Source: Hyalella azteca
Lineage: Eukaryota; Arthropoda; Malacostraca; Amphipoda; Hyalellidae
DNA length: 64,000 nt
Direction: 5' to 3'
Assembly: GCF_000764305.2 (NCBI RefSeq)
Contig: NW_025939022.1
Span: forward strand, 1-64,000
Shown here: one piece after another, positions 53,620 through 64,000 of the stretch
Numbering within the stretch: position 1 is the first letter of the stretch
Layout: every line of letters begins with the position of its first letter
Program-made: the position numbers and the translations under genes
Notes under the pieces: model-generated
The model's database searches: none
What the model was told of the DNA's origin: nothing
What the model saw: the letters and a program-made list of their open reading frames with translations, nothing else

Positions 53620-54327
53620 TCACAGACCAACATCTTCAGTTGCTTGTGAAGTATCCAGTTCAGAAGCTTCACTCTGACTGTTTACTGATTGGAGCATCTT
53701 CTTCTCAGCTCTGTTGTAATCATCTGTGGGAACACTTGTCATAAGCAAAAATGTTAATGGGATGAATGGCATCTGCTTCTAAGCAAATGAATGCAAAGAA
53801 TTGAACTCAGCCCAAGTCAAAAACAGTCAGATAGCGGTGAATTAGAAATATTGCAGATAAGGCAAAAACCTTCATGAGTGATTAATATTGTTTCCAAATA
53901 TAGATGTATTGTAATAGTAAAAATTCTTCAGCCACCATAAAAGATTGCTCACTAATCTTTCCCAGTCTCAAAAATTATAATTATTACCAAACATTAAATT
54001 TGACTTCATTCAATAATGAAAGTTACAATACCAGCAATAAATATTATAAATGACACATATTTTCAGATAATATCATCTGCTTATTGACAAAAATGTACCT
54101 GAAGATACAGCAACATGAGTCACAAGGTATGAAGGCCAACTAGAGGCATCAACTTGGCTACAGTTCCTAGCTAGAGCTTGCACATTTTCAATAGGTGGCC
54201 AGTAACAGAAGATCTTCTTCTTCTTCTTCATAAATAGCCAATGCTTTGGGACAACATTCCAGCTTTCTTCATCAAAGTATATTCCAACAAATTTTTTCAT
54301 TCTACTCAAATCCATTTCCATAATGAT
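53620..54327 (-). CDS. N-terminal module of a DUF4806-type protein, two exons
   Basis: Exon 54321-54099 (after acceptor TGATTTCAG at 54328; donor CAG|GTACAT) and exon 53723-53620 (acceptor TTCCCACAG, stop TGA) join in phase 1, giving 327 nt or 108 residues. It reads FVGIYFDEESWNVVPKHWLF, IFCYWPP, SSWPSYLVTHVAVSSDDYNR, AEKKMLQSV. Known: 'vV.F....v.vVP..Wl....CyWPp......a....p...Wp.y.v.vl...d.y..A..k...' is the usual N-terminus of arthropod DUF4806 proteins. The C-terminal DUF4806 exons lie downstream on the same strand (49352-47615). It may therefore be the front half of that gene, with the last exon here reading into a stop. The donor for a longer form (GTCTGT) is weak. Confidence 0.6.
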
Positions 54328-54363
54328 CTGAAATCACACAGAAATACATAGCACTTATAATTT

Positions 54364-56354
54364 TTATGAAAGCATTTTTATAAGTACTGTACTTTTTTTG
54401 CGTGGTACCACAATTAGTTTGCCATGAATTTGTTCATGTGGCAGCCATGTTGATTCTCTAATCTGTTGAACTTTGAACACTCCCACTCTATTTGAATCTA
54501 CTGGCATGGTGAAAAAAGGTTCTTTAGTGACAAATAAGTGAACACAAACCTTATGTTCATCAATTTCAGTAATGTATCCTGCTTTTCCATCTTTCATAAT
54601 CACACAATTGTCACGAGAAATTGTAGGTGAACATTTAAATGTTAAATGTCTAGTCTTCAAAATTTTAAAGAATTTTCTTTCATCAGAAGTTCCTGTGACA
54701 ATTTTCTGCGGCAGTATAGCATTCAAGGGGAACTGTTTTGGAGGAGTTGCTCGATTTTTTTTCAAAAGGTGGGAAGATATTTGTTCAAGAGGAAAGTTTC
54801 TGCCACGCAAGCATCCTTTAATTTCTGATCCTAAAAATGATTCAAATTTGAAGCAGGAAACATTGTCCAATGCACCATGTCTTGAATAATCATCTGGCAA
54901 ATGAATCAAATTGTGAACGTTAAAGGACACAAAAGAATTTCCATAGATTACTTTACTCTCAGTAACAAAGTCTTTCAGCAGTTCCTTAACTAATGTCAAG
55001 TTGCATTCCATGTTTGGGACCAACAAGATTCTTAAAGAAACAGATAGCTTTAAAAAGTGGGTGTACAGAGGTGAAGGAAGAAGGTCCTTTAAAACAATAA
55101 TGCCTGCATACAAAGCAAATAAACGAAACTCGGTGGCTTTCCAAAATGATAAAGTCTTAAAACCGCCAACCATTTTCCTAGAAAATTCGCAAGGAATATA
55201 GTGAGAGAAATCTTCAATTCTTGTGTTGAAGATCTCTTTTCCTCTAATATCCAAATGGCACTTTGTTTCACATGCTCTGCTACCTTTCCATCTCATAAGT
55301 AAACGACGCATAACACCCAAACAGGCAGCATGCATATAATCTATAGGAAAATCTGCAACCATATCCAAATTCAAATCCAGGATGGGAGAATCTTGTGCTG
55401 TGTTTCGGTGGTGGTCTTCATGTGTCTTGTTCCTGAATGATTCATTGGTGCGCAATTCAGAATTAATTTCATCAAGTACTACATGACCACCAGAAAAAAT
55501 GCCACGTTGAATGCACCTTTCACATGAAAAATATCCACTATGTCAACTGTGTTCTTAAGTTCTGATCTTGCTGGTGCATCTGCTACAAAAGCCTTCACTT
55601 TTACATCGATGATCAGGTTCTTAAATTCCAGACCATTTTCAAGAATTTTCAGTTCAGAAACAAATTTTCTTAGGAAAATATGCACAGGGGGCATTTTGTT
55701 ACAAGCAACATCCTCCGACAAATAAATGCCAGCAACATATATTTTTTGGGGTATTTGCACAAAGCTTATCAGGATGGGATAAGCATGATTTCTACGCGAA
55801 TCATTAAAAATGGGAATACCGTCAACGTTGACAATTGCTTGTAATCTAACAATATTAGTAAAATGATCAAGGTCAGCAATAAGACAATTTTGCCAATTAG
55901 TGAAATGAATATAACGACCATGAAACATTTGTAACATTTCAACAGAATCCTTGCCTTCTTGGATGAGAGTTTTCACTGATAAAGGAATTGAAGGGAAAAA
56001 TTTATTAAAATATTGCAACAACCTATTGATGGATAAATGTGGAATACATTTCTCTTCTCTGACCCAATTATGAAGAGCAGATTGAATTTTATCTTCAACA
56101 CTCATATAGGTATCAACTTCATTGGATTTTTCATGGAGATGAGATAAAATCTGAGATGAAGCATAAAATTCAGCATTTGGAGCTGGAGAAGACAAAGCAC
56201 TTGAACTGGGTAGAGCTTCAGGTAGACTAATTATTTCATCAGCAGCACAATTCTCATTCAAATTCTCTTGTGAGAAGTAAGCCTTAAGTCTTCTTTTCTT
56301 TTGCTTATCACTAAGCAGGTGAAATGGACGTCTTTTCTTTACAACCCTCTCCAT
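54364..56354 (-). pseudogene. Transposase-like ORF (EnSpm/KDZ-type relative), one frameshift
   Basis: Two abutting frames: 56354-55543 (MERVVKKRRPFHLLSDKQKK, then LHNWVREEKCIPHLSINRLL, VNVDGIPIFNDSRRNHAYPI, VKAFVADAPARSELKNTVD) and 55542-54364 (HSGYFSCERCIQRGIFSGGH, MVADFPIDYMHAACLGVMRR, FKTLSFWKATEFRLFALYAG, FVSFNVHNLIHLPDDYSRHG). Known: 'vDGlPl..s....fWPIl', 'v.aF..DAPAr.flk....hsGy..CerC...G', 'DyMH...LGV.r.LL' and 'N.HnLiHl.dD' are conserved blocks in this animal transposase-like family. A single-base shift near 55543 separates the halves; otherwise it is intact (about 660 codons). The DUF4806-type module follows after 37 bp, on the same strand. Confidence 0.75.
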
Positions 56355-56359
56355 TGCAA

Positions 56360-57125
56360 CGTGAAGAATTGGGATGGATAATTGATAATAGTTGATATTT
56401 CAATAATCCCTAAACAAAACTTGAATATGCTCATTAAATACAAATTTCTATAATGAAGAAAAACATAATTAGAAATTTTTCAAAATGAATAAAAAATAAA
56501 ATGCATTTAAAAATTACTCTTTAAAGATAACACTACTAAAGAGGCCAGTGTCTCCTATGTTACACATGTACAATGAATTTCTTATTTGATTTTTAAAATT
56601 ATTTATTCTGACAATTGATTCAAGCATTGTCTCCAAATTTACGCAAGTGTACAAAATTTCAGATAGATTGGACAGGTAAAAGTGTGTTAAAACTTAAAAG
56701 ATACCTTGTTACAGAGGTACCACAAGGTACCTTGTTACAGTAGGCTCACTGCTCATTAAGTATTGATTATAAGTTTTGTAGCTGGCAGACAGACAGACGG
56801 GTCACAGACCCACAAATGAAGAATAAATGAAATTAAAGAGAAATGTTGTAAAAGTTTGGAAAAAACCTACAGATTCAAATACTCCGGTAATGAATAATCC
56901 TTCTGGTAATCACAATAATTTTTCAACTTGAGTAAAAATGTTTATGGATACCTATTAGACATTTTCAAACTGAGCAAATAACCAGATTGCATCAAACTAG
57001 AATTTCAGTGGAACTACATAAAACAATCCTATACATTTATAGAATCCTATCATTCATGATTTCCTCACTAGCCATCATCTACTCATGATTTAGGATCCAT
57101 TTCTTATGTATGATAATGCTGGATT
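56360..57125. other. No recognisable feature
   Basis: AT-rich; 56700-56745 repeats ggtaccttgttacag twice. Possibly the upstream end of the transposase element, but no terminal repeat was found. Confidence 0.4.
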
Positions 57126-57129
57126 GCTG

Positions 57130-57686
57130 GTACCGTCAAACGGGGTAATTAGGGACGAGGGTGGGGCTGGGAGTAAATCAGGACCACATTTCATAGAAAT
57201 GTTGTAACAGCTAAACTAATAAAATAATGCAAAACTGAAAATAGTAGCATGAAGTTCAACATTTTTACTATGTAGCATAAAGCAAATTATGAAATCATTA
57301 TATCAACAAAGGAAAAACAAGTGAAAATAATAGAAACTGTCATTTATTCTACATCATCTACAAGCACAGTACAAGTAGGTACATCATCTTCAGACAGAGT
57401 ACTGTTAGTAATGGATTAGTACACTCGGCATGCTTCCAACATTTTAAAGTTAAGTTTTATTTCAAGTGTCCTGGATTACCTAGTTCCCTGTGTTAATTTG
57501 GGATGCTTTTACTTTGCATCTGTCATCTTAGTAACAGCATTTAGAATTTTTTCAGAGATGCCATACAATATCCCTCAAAAGAGCTTTGAAATGAGCCCAA
57601 ACTTGTTTATGAAATGTTTCATGGTGAGAAGTTATTAACAAGAAATGTTCAAAACCGTCCCTTATTACCCCATTTGACGGTATGCA
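57130..57686. mobile_element. MITE, about 555 bp, with 25-27 bp terminal inverted repeats
   Basis: Left end taCCGTCAAACGGGGTAAT and right end complement taCCGTCAAATGGGGTAAT, continuing to GGGACG with two mismatches in all. TA flanks both ends, consistent with a TA target duplication. The interior is AT-rich and without a transposase. Confidence 0.8.
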
Positions 57687-57689
57687 TGC

Positions 57690-58600
57690 CCATGATGCTT
57701 TCCCAGTTTCCCTGTCTACTACCTAATAGGACTCATAAATGAACTAGAAATAGTCTAGAAAAAGGCCCAGCTTTGACACTATGATCCCATAATTTTACCC
57801 AGATTTCAACAGTGTGCAACTGGAAGGCATGAAGGGCAATTCTGAATATTGGACATAAATGATAAAGTTAAAAAAATATTATAGCCTATTACAATTCCAA
57901 TTATTTCCAATATTCTCCTATTCCAGCTTCTTCCATATTTAGGTAGGCCTATTCCAATTCCAGCTTCTTGGTATTTCAGGGGAATAATTAACTTTTCTCT
58001 TCAAGACATAAAAAAATTGTTTCAAGGCTACAAGATAGTGACAAAACTGGGACCTTCTGTTTAGACTTTCCAATTTTGAGTGAATTGAGTCCCATTTACC
58101 AATGAAGTATCCTGGACAAAGCACCGCCTGTACCGGTATCATGATTCGACAAATTTGATCCAGGATAAAGTTAATTACATTTCATCAGAAGTTCCAGAAG
58201 ACAATTGATAACCACACCAGCCATTCGTTACTAATCCAAAACAAAAATTTTCCCACGAATTCAATGTTCCACAACCACAACCATTGACAATTCTTACTTA
58301 GAGCAACAGTACGCACAACGTCTAACCGCCATTATTAAGCTAAGACAGCATTGGCTTCCAGAACATTCGCGCCCCACAGGGTAGCCAACCCTGCAAAATG
58401 AATGACTGTAAAAAGTGTATGCTGGATAAATATTATGATACAATATTATTGCAAAACTTAAATATTTAATGTTTGGCTATTGAGTGGACATTCGATAATG
58501 TATTGGTTTAAATTTTATTAAAAAAAATCCGTGAGTAGGTGCTTCTGTGACGGTAATTTTTTTCTTTGTCAATAAATTTTTTTAGCTTATTCATAATCCA
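57690..58600. other. No recognisable feature
   Basis: Short repeat of attccaattccagcttctt around 57915-57970; otherwise nothing supported. Confidence 0.4.
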
Positions 58601-58779
58601 AAGTCACCTCAAATTTTAAAATATTGGTTGCCATTATCAATTAATTTGTGCTATCACACAAGTTGCGAACAATTGAAAAGTAGATGTTGGTATGTCTTAC
58701 GAACTATTAAAAACTGCCCCCTCTTTGTCCCGACTGACCCACCCCTTACCCATGCACCCCCAAACGATGATAGAATCGA

Positions 58780-58985
58780 CTGCGGCCGAAAAGGTTTAAG
58801 CTGCCGCGCCGCGAGCGTATGAAATGCTTGCGAAGAAGCGACCGAGGCCACGGGTCGCTACGGCCGAATCACCCTAACACTGCGGGTACGCGAGCTAAAG
58901 TCGGCAAGTTCGGCCAATTTTTGCCCGTTTGCGAGGGTGCCTGCGGTGATCGGCCGTAATCGCTGCGAGAATTTCGAACTGGGTG
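58780..58985. mobile_element. GC-rich repeat ending in gagaatttcgaactgggt, copy 2
   Basis: Shares its right third with 17560-17812. Confidence 0.45.
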
Positions 58986-59517
58986 CTGTAGTCAGTGCTA
59001 TAGTACAATAATTTGCAAATAGTAAACGGCATTAAATTCATTCCCGTATCTAAATTTCAGATGGAGCCACGGTGCAAGAATATTCAAAGTTGAACGGAAA
59101 AGTGTTCAATACAGTATAACTAACGCCATGAGAGGGTTCAAGGTATGCTACGAATTAATAAGTCGGGCTATAAATCGCGTTTATTTCCTTACGTGCTCAG
59201 TCAATTCTCATGAAAGAAATAACGCTCTTAGCAATGAATCGACTGAAATTAATCGCTTAAAACTTGAATTCCATGTAATTGATTCTGCTATCACTTTGAA
59301 TTGTTGGAGTGCAAAATAAAGCTTACGCTGTAGTAAGATGAATATATAATTAATTTCTAGTTCAGTGGTGATAAGTTATCGCGCTATATCGGCAAGCATT
59401 TTCAGGTCTGCGAGTAATAAAATTTTTTAAGATATTTGGCAACCCTTGTCACTGCTAATTTACTACAATTTGTTAGAAGTAAACGGCATTAAATTCATTT
59501 TTGTATCTAAATTGCAG

Positions 59518-59594
59518 ATGGAGCCACGGTCCAAGATTATTCGGAGTTGAACGGAAAATTGTTCAATATAACTAACACCATGAGAGGGTTTGAG
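59518..59594 (+). pseudogene. S1 candidate exon (unrecognised)
   Basis: After acceptor-like aattgcag the frame reads GATVQDYSELNGKLFNITNT then MRGFE before GTATTG. The copies at 59059 and 63298 share LNGK[V/L]F and M[R/K]GF but carry a 5-bp insertion (first) or a shift (third). No family recognised; DNA-level duplication alone could explain the similarity. Confidence 0.25.
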
Positions 59595-59861
59595 GTATTG
59601 TAAAAATAAATTAGTCTGACTTCAAATCACACACCTATTCTTCCGTACTCAGTAATTGCTTTTGATAGTACAAACACTCCAATCATTTGTAAATGTTTGT
59701 CTAATTCTAATTTTGCCGCGCGTTAATGTTAATATTCCAGGACTGCGAGTAGCTGTCATGACGGTAATAATACATACTTACTCTTCAGCATGCACAGTAT
59801 TTATATGCAGTAAACTGCAATAAATAATATTAGTTAAGAAAAATTGATATACAAACATTCG

Positions 59862-60040
59862 GCAGGCAGTTCCGCTGGATCTTATTGCGTTTGCGATAGC
59901 ATCTTTGTGTTGGGGATATTTCTCGACCTTATTAATAAACAAAATCCTCATAATTAGTTATGTGTTATTTTTATGTTATTCAAGACTATATCTATATAAT
60001 AAGACCAGCCACATCAATTACCAATTTGTTCGATCGTATT
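59862..60040 (+). pseudogene. S2 candidate membrane-spanning exon (unrecognised)
   Basis: After ttcggcag the frame reads AVPLDLIAFAIASLCWGYFS then TLLINKILIISYVLFLCYSR, two hydrophobic stretches. The same frame is open in the copies at 61450 (IDLSVFAIASLCWRYFSTLL) and 63803 (LDLTVFAIAFLCWGYFSTLL), with mostly conservative replacements. It may be an exon of a duplicated membrane protein or a coincidence of AT-rich repeats. Confidence 0.3.
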
Positions 60041-61295
60041 TATGTCTTAACTTAGGGCTTTACGCTTTCGTCAGGACATATTTTAAAAGCATTGAGAGCA
60101 TCCTCATTTCTTTTAGGCCGACTACTCTACAGTAAAAGCTTTCTTGTGCTCGCCAACTCATATATTATTCGTCTGTCACCTGAGCTAAATTCTCGTGCCG
60201 AGCCGCCTGTAATTTGGTAAGATTTTCCTGCTTATTTTTCTGATTTGTCATGAACATGAATATTGTCATTAAATATAGATTTTTTCGATTGATTTCTTCT
60301 GCTATGATTTCGTAATGATTTCCAGAAACCGGTCAATAAACATCTACGAAACCAGGTGTTCATTTACTGTCCTCTACGACCTTAAAGGCCTACAACAATG
60401 ATCTTTACAACATTATTAAAGTTGTTTTGCATAAAACAATTGGTATTTAATTACATTTTGCTAGTAAGTAAATAACATTTTTAATTGAATATTCATAACA
60501 GGATTCGAATTTTTCTCCTCATTTTGGAAGAAAGATGGCGAGTGCTGTAGTAGGACGTTTCACTTGGAGAAAAGTATAATTCGTCTTAGTAAAATGAGTC
60601 TAAAATTCCTTAAAGTTATCCGTAGACCTCGTGGACTGTTTTCTCCTGATCATAGAGCACATGGCTACGGATTGTGGTGGCGGGGTAACATATTTAAACC
60701 AGCAGGTAACATGCCCGCCAACTAGACCTTAATACATTGAAACGCGTGAATTGTTTCACAGTTCGGCGGGTCGGGGAAATTTCAGGTAAATACAAACGTG
60801 TTTCAATACACAGTTGTTGCCTTGTTAAAGATTTGCATGAGATTTAATTTAGTGAAAAGTTCCATTCATACACAAGGTTGCTGTAAGTCAATTTGAACTT
60901 TTAATATAGATGTCTTATTACTATCTATGAAATATAACAAATGAAGAACATTACCCATTTTTAGGCATATTTTAGATGTATAAGTTTTTCACTCTCTGGT
61001 GCAGCCACTGAACGGTCATAGTGAGTTTACTGCAGAAAAAGTTCAGCGGCAGTTGGATAAATGATAAAAATAGATTAGTTAGGTTTCAAATCAGGGAAAA
61101 GTCGTTTATGCTCAGTAGTGGCGGTACCACCACCACGCCTTCCAGTTCACTTATTAAAAATTAACTTTAAGTTGTAAATAGGAAAACTTTTTGGTGCCCT
61201 AAGTTACCGTATGGGTAATAGGGCTTATTGATGCTGTTCCACCGTAGAAGTGAAGTAGTGCAATATGAGTGAGCTATGCAGAAGAGCAGAGAACA

Positions 61296-61372
61296 AATAC
61301 GCCGTCGCGCATGCGCACAACTAATAAATACGTCGTCGCGCATGCGCACAGCTAATAAATACGCAGTTGCAA
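61296..61372. repeat. Tandem 31-bp repeat with gcgcatgcgc (NRF-1-like) core
   Basis: Two copies of cgtcgcgcatgcgcacaact / cgtcgcgcatgcgcacagct with aataaatacg between; one more degenerate pair at 62755-62800. The core resembles the NRF-1 consensus, as at 17138-17182. Confidence 0.55.
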
Positions 61373-62984
61373 TAGAATATAGATTTTTTCGATTGATTTA
61401 TTATGCTATGATTTTGTATTGATTTCCAGAAATCAATATTTTGTATTGATCTCTCTGTGTTTGCGATAGCATCTTTGTGTTGGAGATATTTCTCGACCTT
61501 ATTAATAATCAAAATCCTCATAATTAGTTATGTGTTATTTTTATGTTATTTAAGACTATATCTATACAATGAGACCAGCCTCATAAATTACTAATTTTTC
61601 GATCGTTTTTACGTAGTAACTTAGGGCTTCACGATTTCAGTTAAAGCGGTTTGTACCTAACAAATAGTCAGTAATTAGTTTGTGCTGCTGAACAAATGGC
61701 ACTTCTGATTGATGATTTGTAACAGAATTCAAAATTTTCTCTTAATTTTGAAAGAAGGATGGAGGGTGCTGTAGTTAGGCGCTTCACTTGGAGAAAAGAA
61801 TTGGTCTATGCAATATTGGTCTGATATTCATTGAAGTTATCCCTAGACTTTTTCGCTGTTTCCGCCTGATCATAGAGCACACGGCCGCAGACGGTGGTGG
61901 CGGAGTAACATATTTAAACCAGCAGTTAATTTATCCGTCATCTAGACCATAATACAATGAAACACGTGAAGTATTTCACAGTTAATCGCGTTATGAAAAT
62001 TTCAGGTAAATTCGAACGTATTTCAATAAACAGTTGCTGCTTTGTTTAATATTTGCATGAGATTGAAGTAAGTAAGAAGTCCCATGCTTACATCACAGTC
62101 GCTGTAACCATGTATGTCAGTTTGAATTTTTAAAATAGATGTCGTATTACTATCATTAAAAAATGAAGCTTATTACGCTTTTTAGGCACATTCTAGAGGT
62201 ACACGTTTTCTACCTTTATGCAGCAGCCACTGAAAGTTCATAGTACGTTTACTGTAGATAGAGTTCAGCAACGGTTGACCCAATATGTAAATATTCCAGT
62301 TATGCCTCAAATCGGGTAAAAGTCGTTCATGCTCAGTAGTGGCGGTACGACCACCAATTCTCTCAATTTCATAGTATGCAATTTCCTCATTCCTACGAGT
62401 TATATTTTTTGTAGCCTTAACTTACCTTAAGGGTAAGTAGGCTGATAAGAATGAGTAACTGATTTAGCACAGTTCTACTGTATGAGAGATGTGCAGCGTA
62501 GGTGTGGTGTTCAATGAATGTGAATAAAATTATGGTGAATTACACCTCTCATTTTTCAATAATCGTTAAGTATTTAAGATATGAAAATATTATTTGTTCA
62601 GAATTACTTCTAGCCGTATTCATCACTTAAGATGAAACTTCTCGCACTCCATTTAATTGTGCCAATAAGTCAAAGTAACGAGAATCAAAACCATCACTAA
62701 TCATCTCTACATCGTCGGTGATAGAAATGCTAACTGTTCTAGTAAAGAACAAATACGCCGTCGGGCATGCGCACAGCTACTAAATACGCCGTCGCGCATT
62801 TTTTATTGCAATTTTTTCATGTGATTCATAGATTTACTTACCGCAAAATATAATAATAATATAATTTCAATTTTACGTTTTATTTCTTCTAAATTATATA
62901 GAAAGATTGCAACAACATACGTTGATGAGCAGTACTGGCCACTATAATAGAAATAATAATGCTAATAGCGGTTTCAGTGTTTAT

Positions 62985-63205
62985 TAGGCCGTAGGCCTGT
63001 CGCCGATTCTGAACATCTCAGACCATTCACAGCATGTTGCGGTCTCGAACTCGCAACTCACTGCTACAATTCTGCTATGCTTAACCGCCCGGCCTCCTCG
63101 CCGATTCTGACCAGAAACTGGCGCACAGAGCTGGGATCGAACCCGCGCCTCTCTGCTCTAAACCTGGTACTCTGAACTTAATCCACTGGGCCACCCTGCC
63201 CAAAT
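62985..63205 (-). mobile_element. Dimeric tRNA-derived SINE
   Basis: Two tRNA-like heads in tandem on the minus strand. The first (63205-63118) has A box tggcccagtggattaag and B box ggttcgatccc. The second (63105-63020) has A-box-like ccgggcggttaagca and B-box-like agttcgagacc. Each is preceded on the plus strand by gccgattctga. Neither folds with a proper acceptor stem. Confidence 0.6.
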
Positions 63206-64000
63206 AGCATTGGGAATTGTACTTGCACTGTAGTCACTGCTACATTACAATGCACACAGTAAACAGCATTAAATTCATTCATGTATCTAAATTGCAGATG
63301 GAGCCATGGCGAAAAAAAAATTCGATGTTGAACGGGAAATTGTTCATTGTAACTAACGCCATGAAAGGGTTTGCGGTATTTTACGAATAAATTAGTGTGG
63401 CTTCAAATCAGGTTAATTTTTTGGAATGCTCAGTTATTGTTGTTAGATCTACGAACGCATGGTAGGTTGAGTGGAGAAAAATTATTATTAATAAATAGTC
63501 GATCCGTATGTTGCATCTTTATTTCATTATTAACTGCGGCTAAGATTGGGTAAGATGTATTAGGCAAAACAAAAATACAGGGTAGTATCCATGTTGGAAA
63601 AATTAGTCCGTTAGTAGGAAATTAATAATCGCGTTATATCGGCCAGCTTTCCATTTACAGTATTTATATACATTAAAACTGCAATAAATAATATTAGTCT
63701 GCTACCATAAATGCTGATCATTATCTCTGAAATATTTAAGGTCCGGTTAATGAATGAATGAACTGAGAGTGTAATGCAAAAAAAAAATTTTATCCAAAAT
63801 AAGGCAGGCAGTTCCACTGGATCTCACTGTGTTTGCGATAGCATTTTTGTGTTGGGGATATTTCTCGACCTTATTATTAAACAAAATCCTCATAATTAGT
63901 TATGTGCTATTTTCATGTTATTCAAGACTATATACAATAAGCCTTATCACCTACTAATCTTTTCGATAGTTTTCATTTAGTAACTTAGGGCTTTACGCTC

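Larger units (their letters stand above)
58990..64000. repeat. Tandem array of 1.2-1.5 kb units, continuing past the window
   Basis: Four segments recur. S1 (atggagccacggtgc..catgagagggtt): 59059, 59518, 63298. S2 (ctggatcttattgcgtttgc..agactatat): 59868, 61450, 63812. S3 (gctgtagtaggacgtttcac): 60501, 61722. S4 (gatcatagagcac..taacatatttaaaccagcag): 60645, 61866. 60480-61150 aligns throughout with 61700-62370. The order S1-S1-S2-S3-S4-S2-S3-S4-S1-S2 indicates three partial units. Several segments keep an open frame, described separately. Confidence 0.75.

Overview
This is a window of a eukaryotic nuclear genome. There are GT-AG introns, exon-shuffled extracellular modules and very many decayed transposable elements, and no bacterial gene organisation. 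The protein families present (LDL-receptor class A and fibronectin III modules, DUF4806, SAMD3-like ORFs, CR1/Jockey-like LINEs, a Penelope-like fragment, a Tc3-like element) fit an invertebrate animal, most likely an arthropod. The species cannot be named from the sequence. The assembly was built at least partly from Illumina Nextera mate-pair data, because two uncut junction adapters remain at 39504-39541 and 40969-41006. The 1.4 kb between them is probably misplaced.

Layout. 1-2.2 kb: LINE fragments in opposite orientations and a tRNA-derived SINE. 2.2-9.7 kb: a large inverted duplication of a dead transposon carrying a zinc-finger ORF, a DDE-type transposase and a SAMD3-like ORF; the right arm runs on to 10.8 kb. 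10.8-13.4 kb: mostly featureless, with one 22-bp tandem repeat. 13.4-14.2 kb: a broken Mutator-like transposase. 14.7-18 kb: GC-rich interspersed repeats and a possible small minus-strand gene.

18.6-35.9 kb: the one clear host gene. A signal-peptide exon is followed by seven LDLa exons (all phase 1-1) and then by two fibronectin III domains in three exons. All ten junctions keep frame, giving 1521 nt or 507 codons. The introns share long homologous stretches, so the gene grew by duplication of two-exon units. Those introns later took in a 1.5 kb terminal-inverted-repeat element, a LINE, a Penelope-like fragment, a SINE and CAG-rich minisatellites.

36-43 kb and 46-54 kb: two diverged copies of a segmental duplication (leader, 200-bp satellite, last exon of a DUF4806 gene, then a 1.7 kb non-coding block). 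The second copy holds an intact three-exon DUF4806 C-terminal gene and a 1577 bp Tc3-like transposon, and the first copy preserves the empty site of that transposon. 53.6-56.4 kb: a DUF4806-type N-terminal module directly downstream of an almost intact transposase-like ORF with one frameshift. 57.1-57.7 kb: a MITE. 59-64 kb: a tandem array of 1.2-1.5 kb units with short open segments, including a hydrophobic, membrane-like one, repeated in the same frame.

Splice sites and reading frames were assigned by eye. Repeat boundaries are good to about 10 bp unless a motif is cited.
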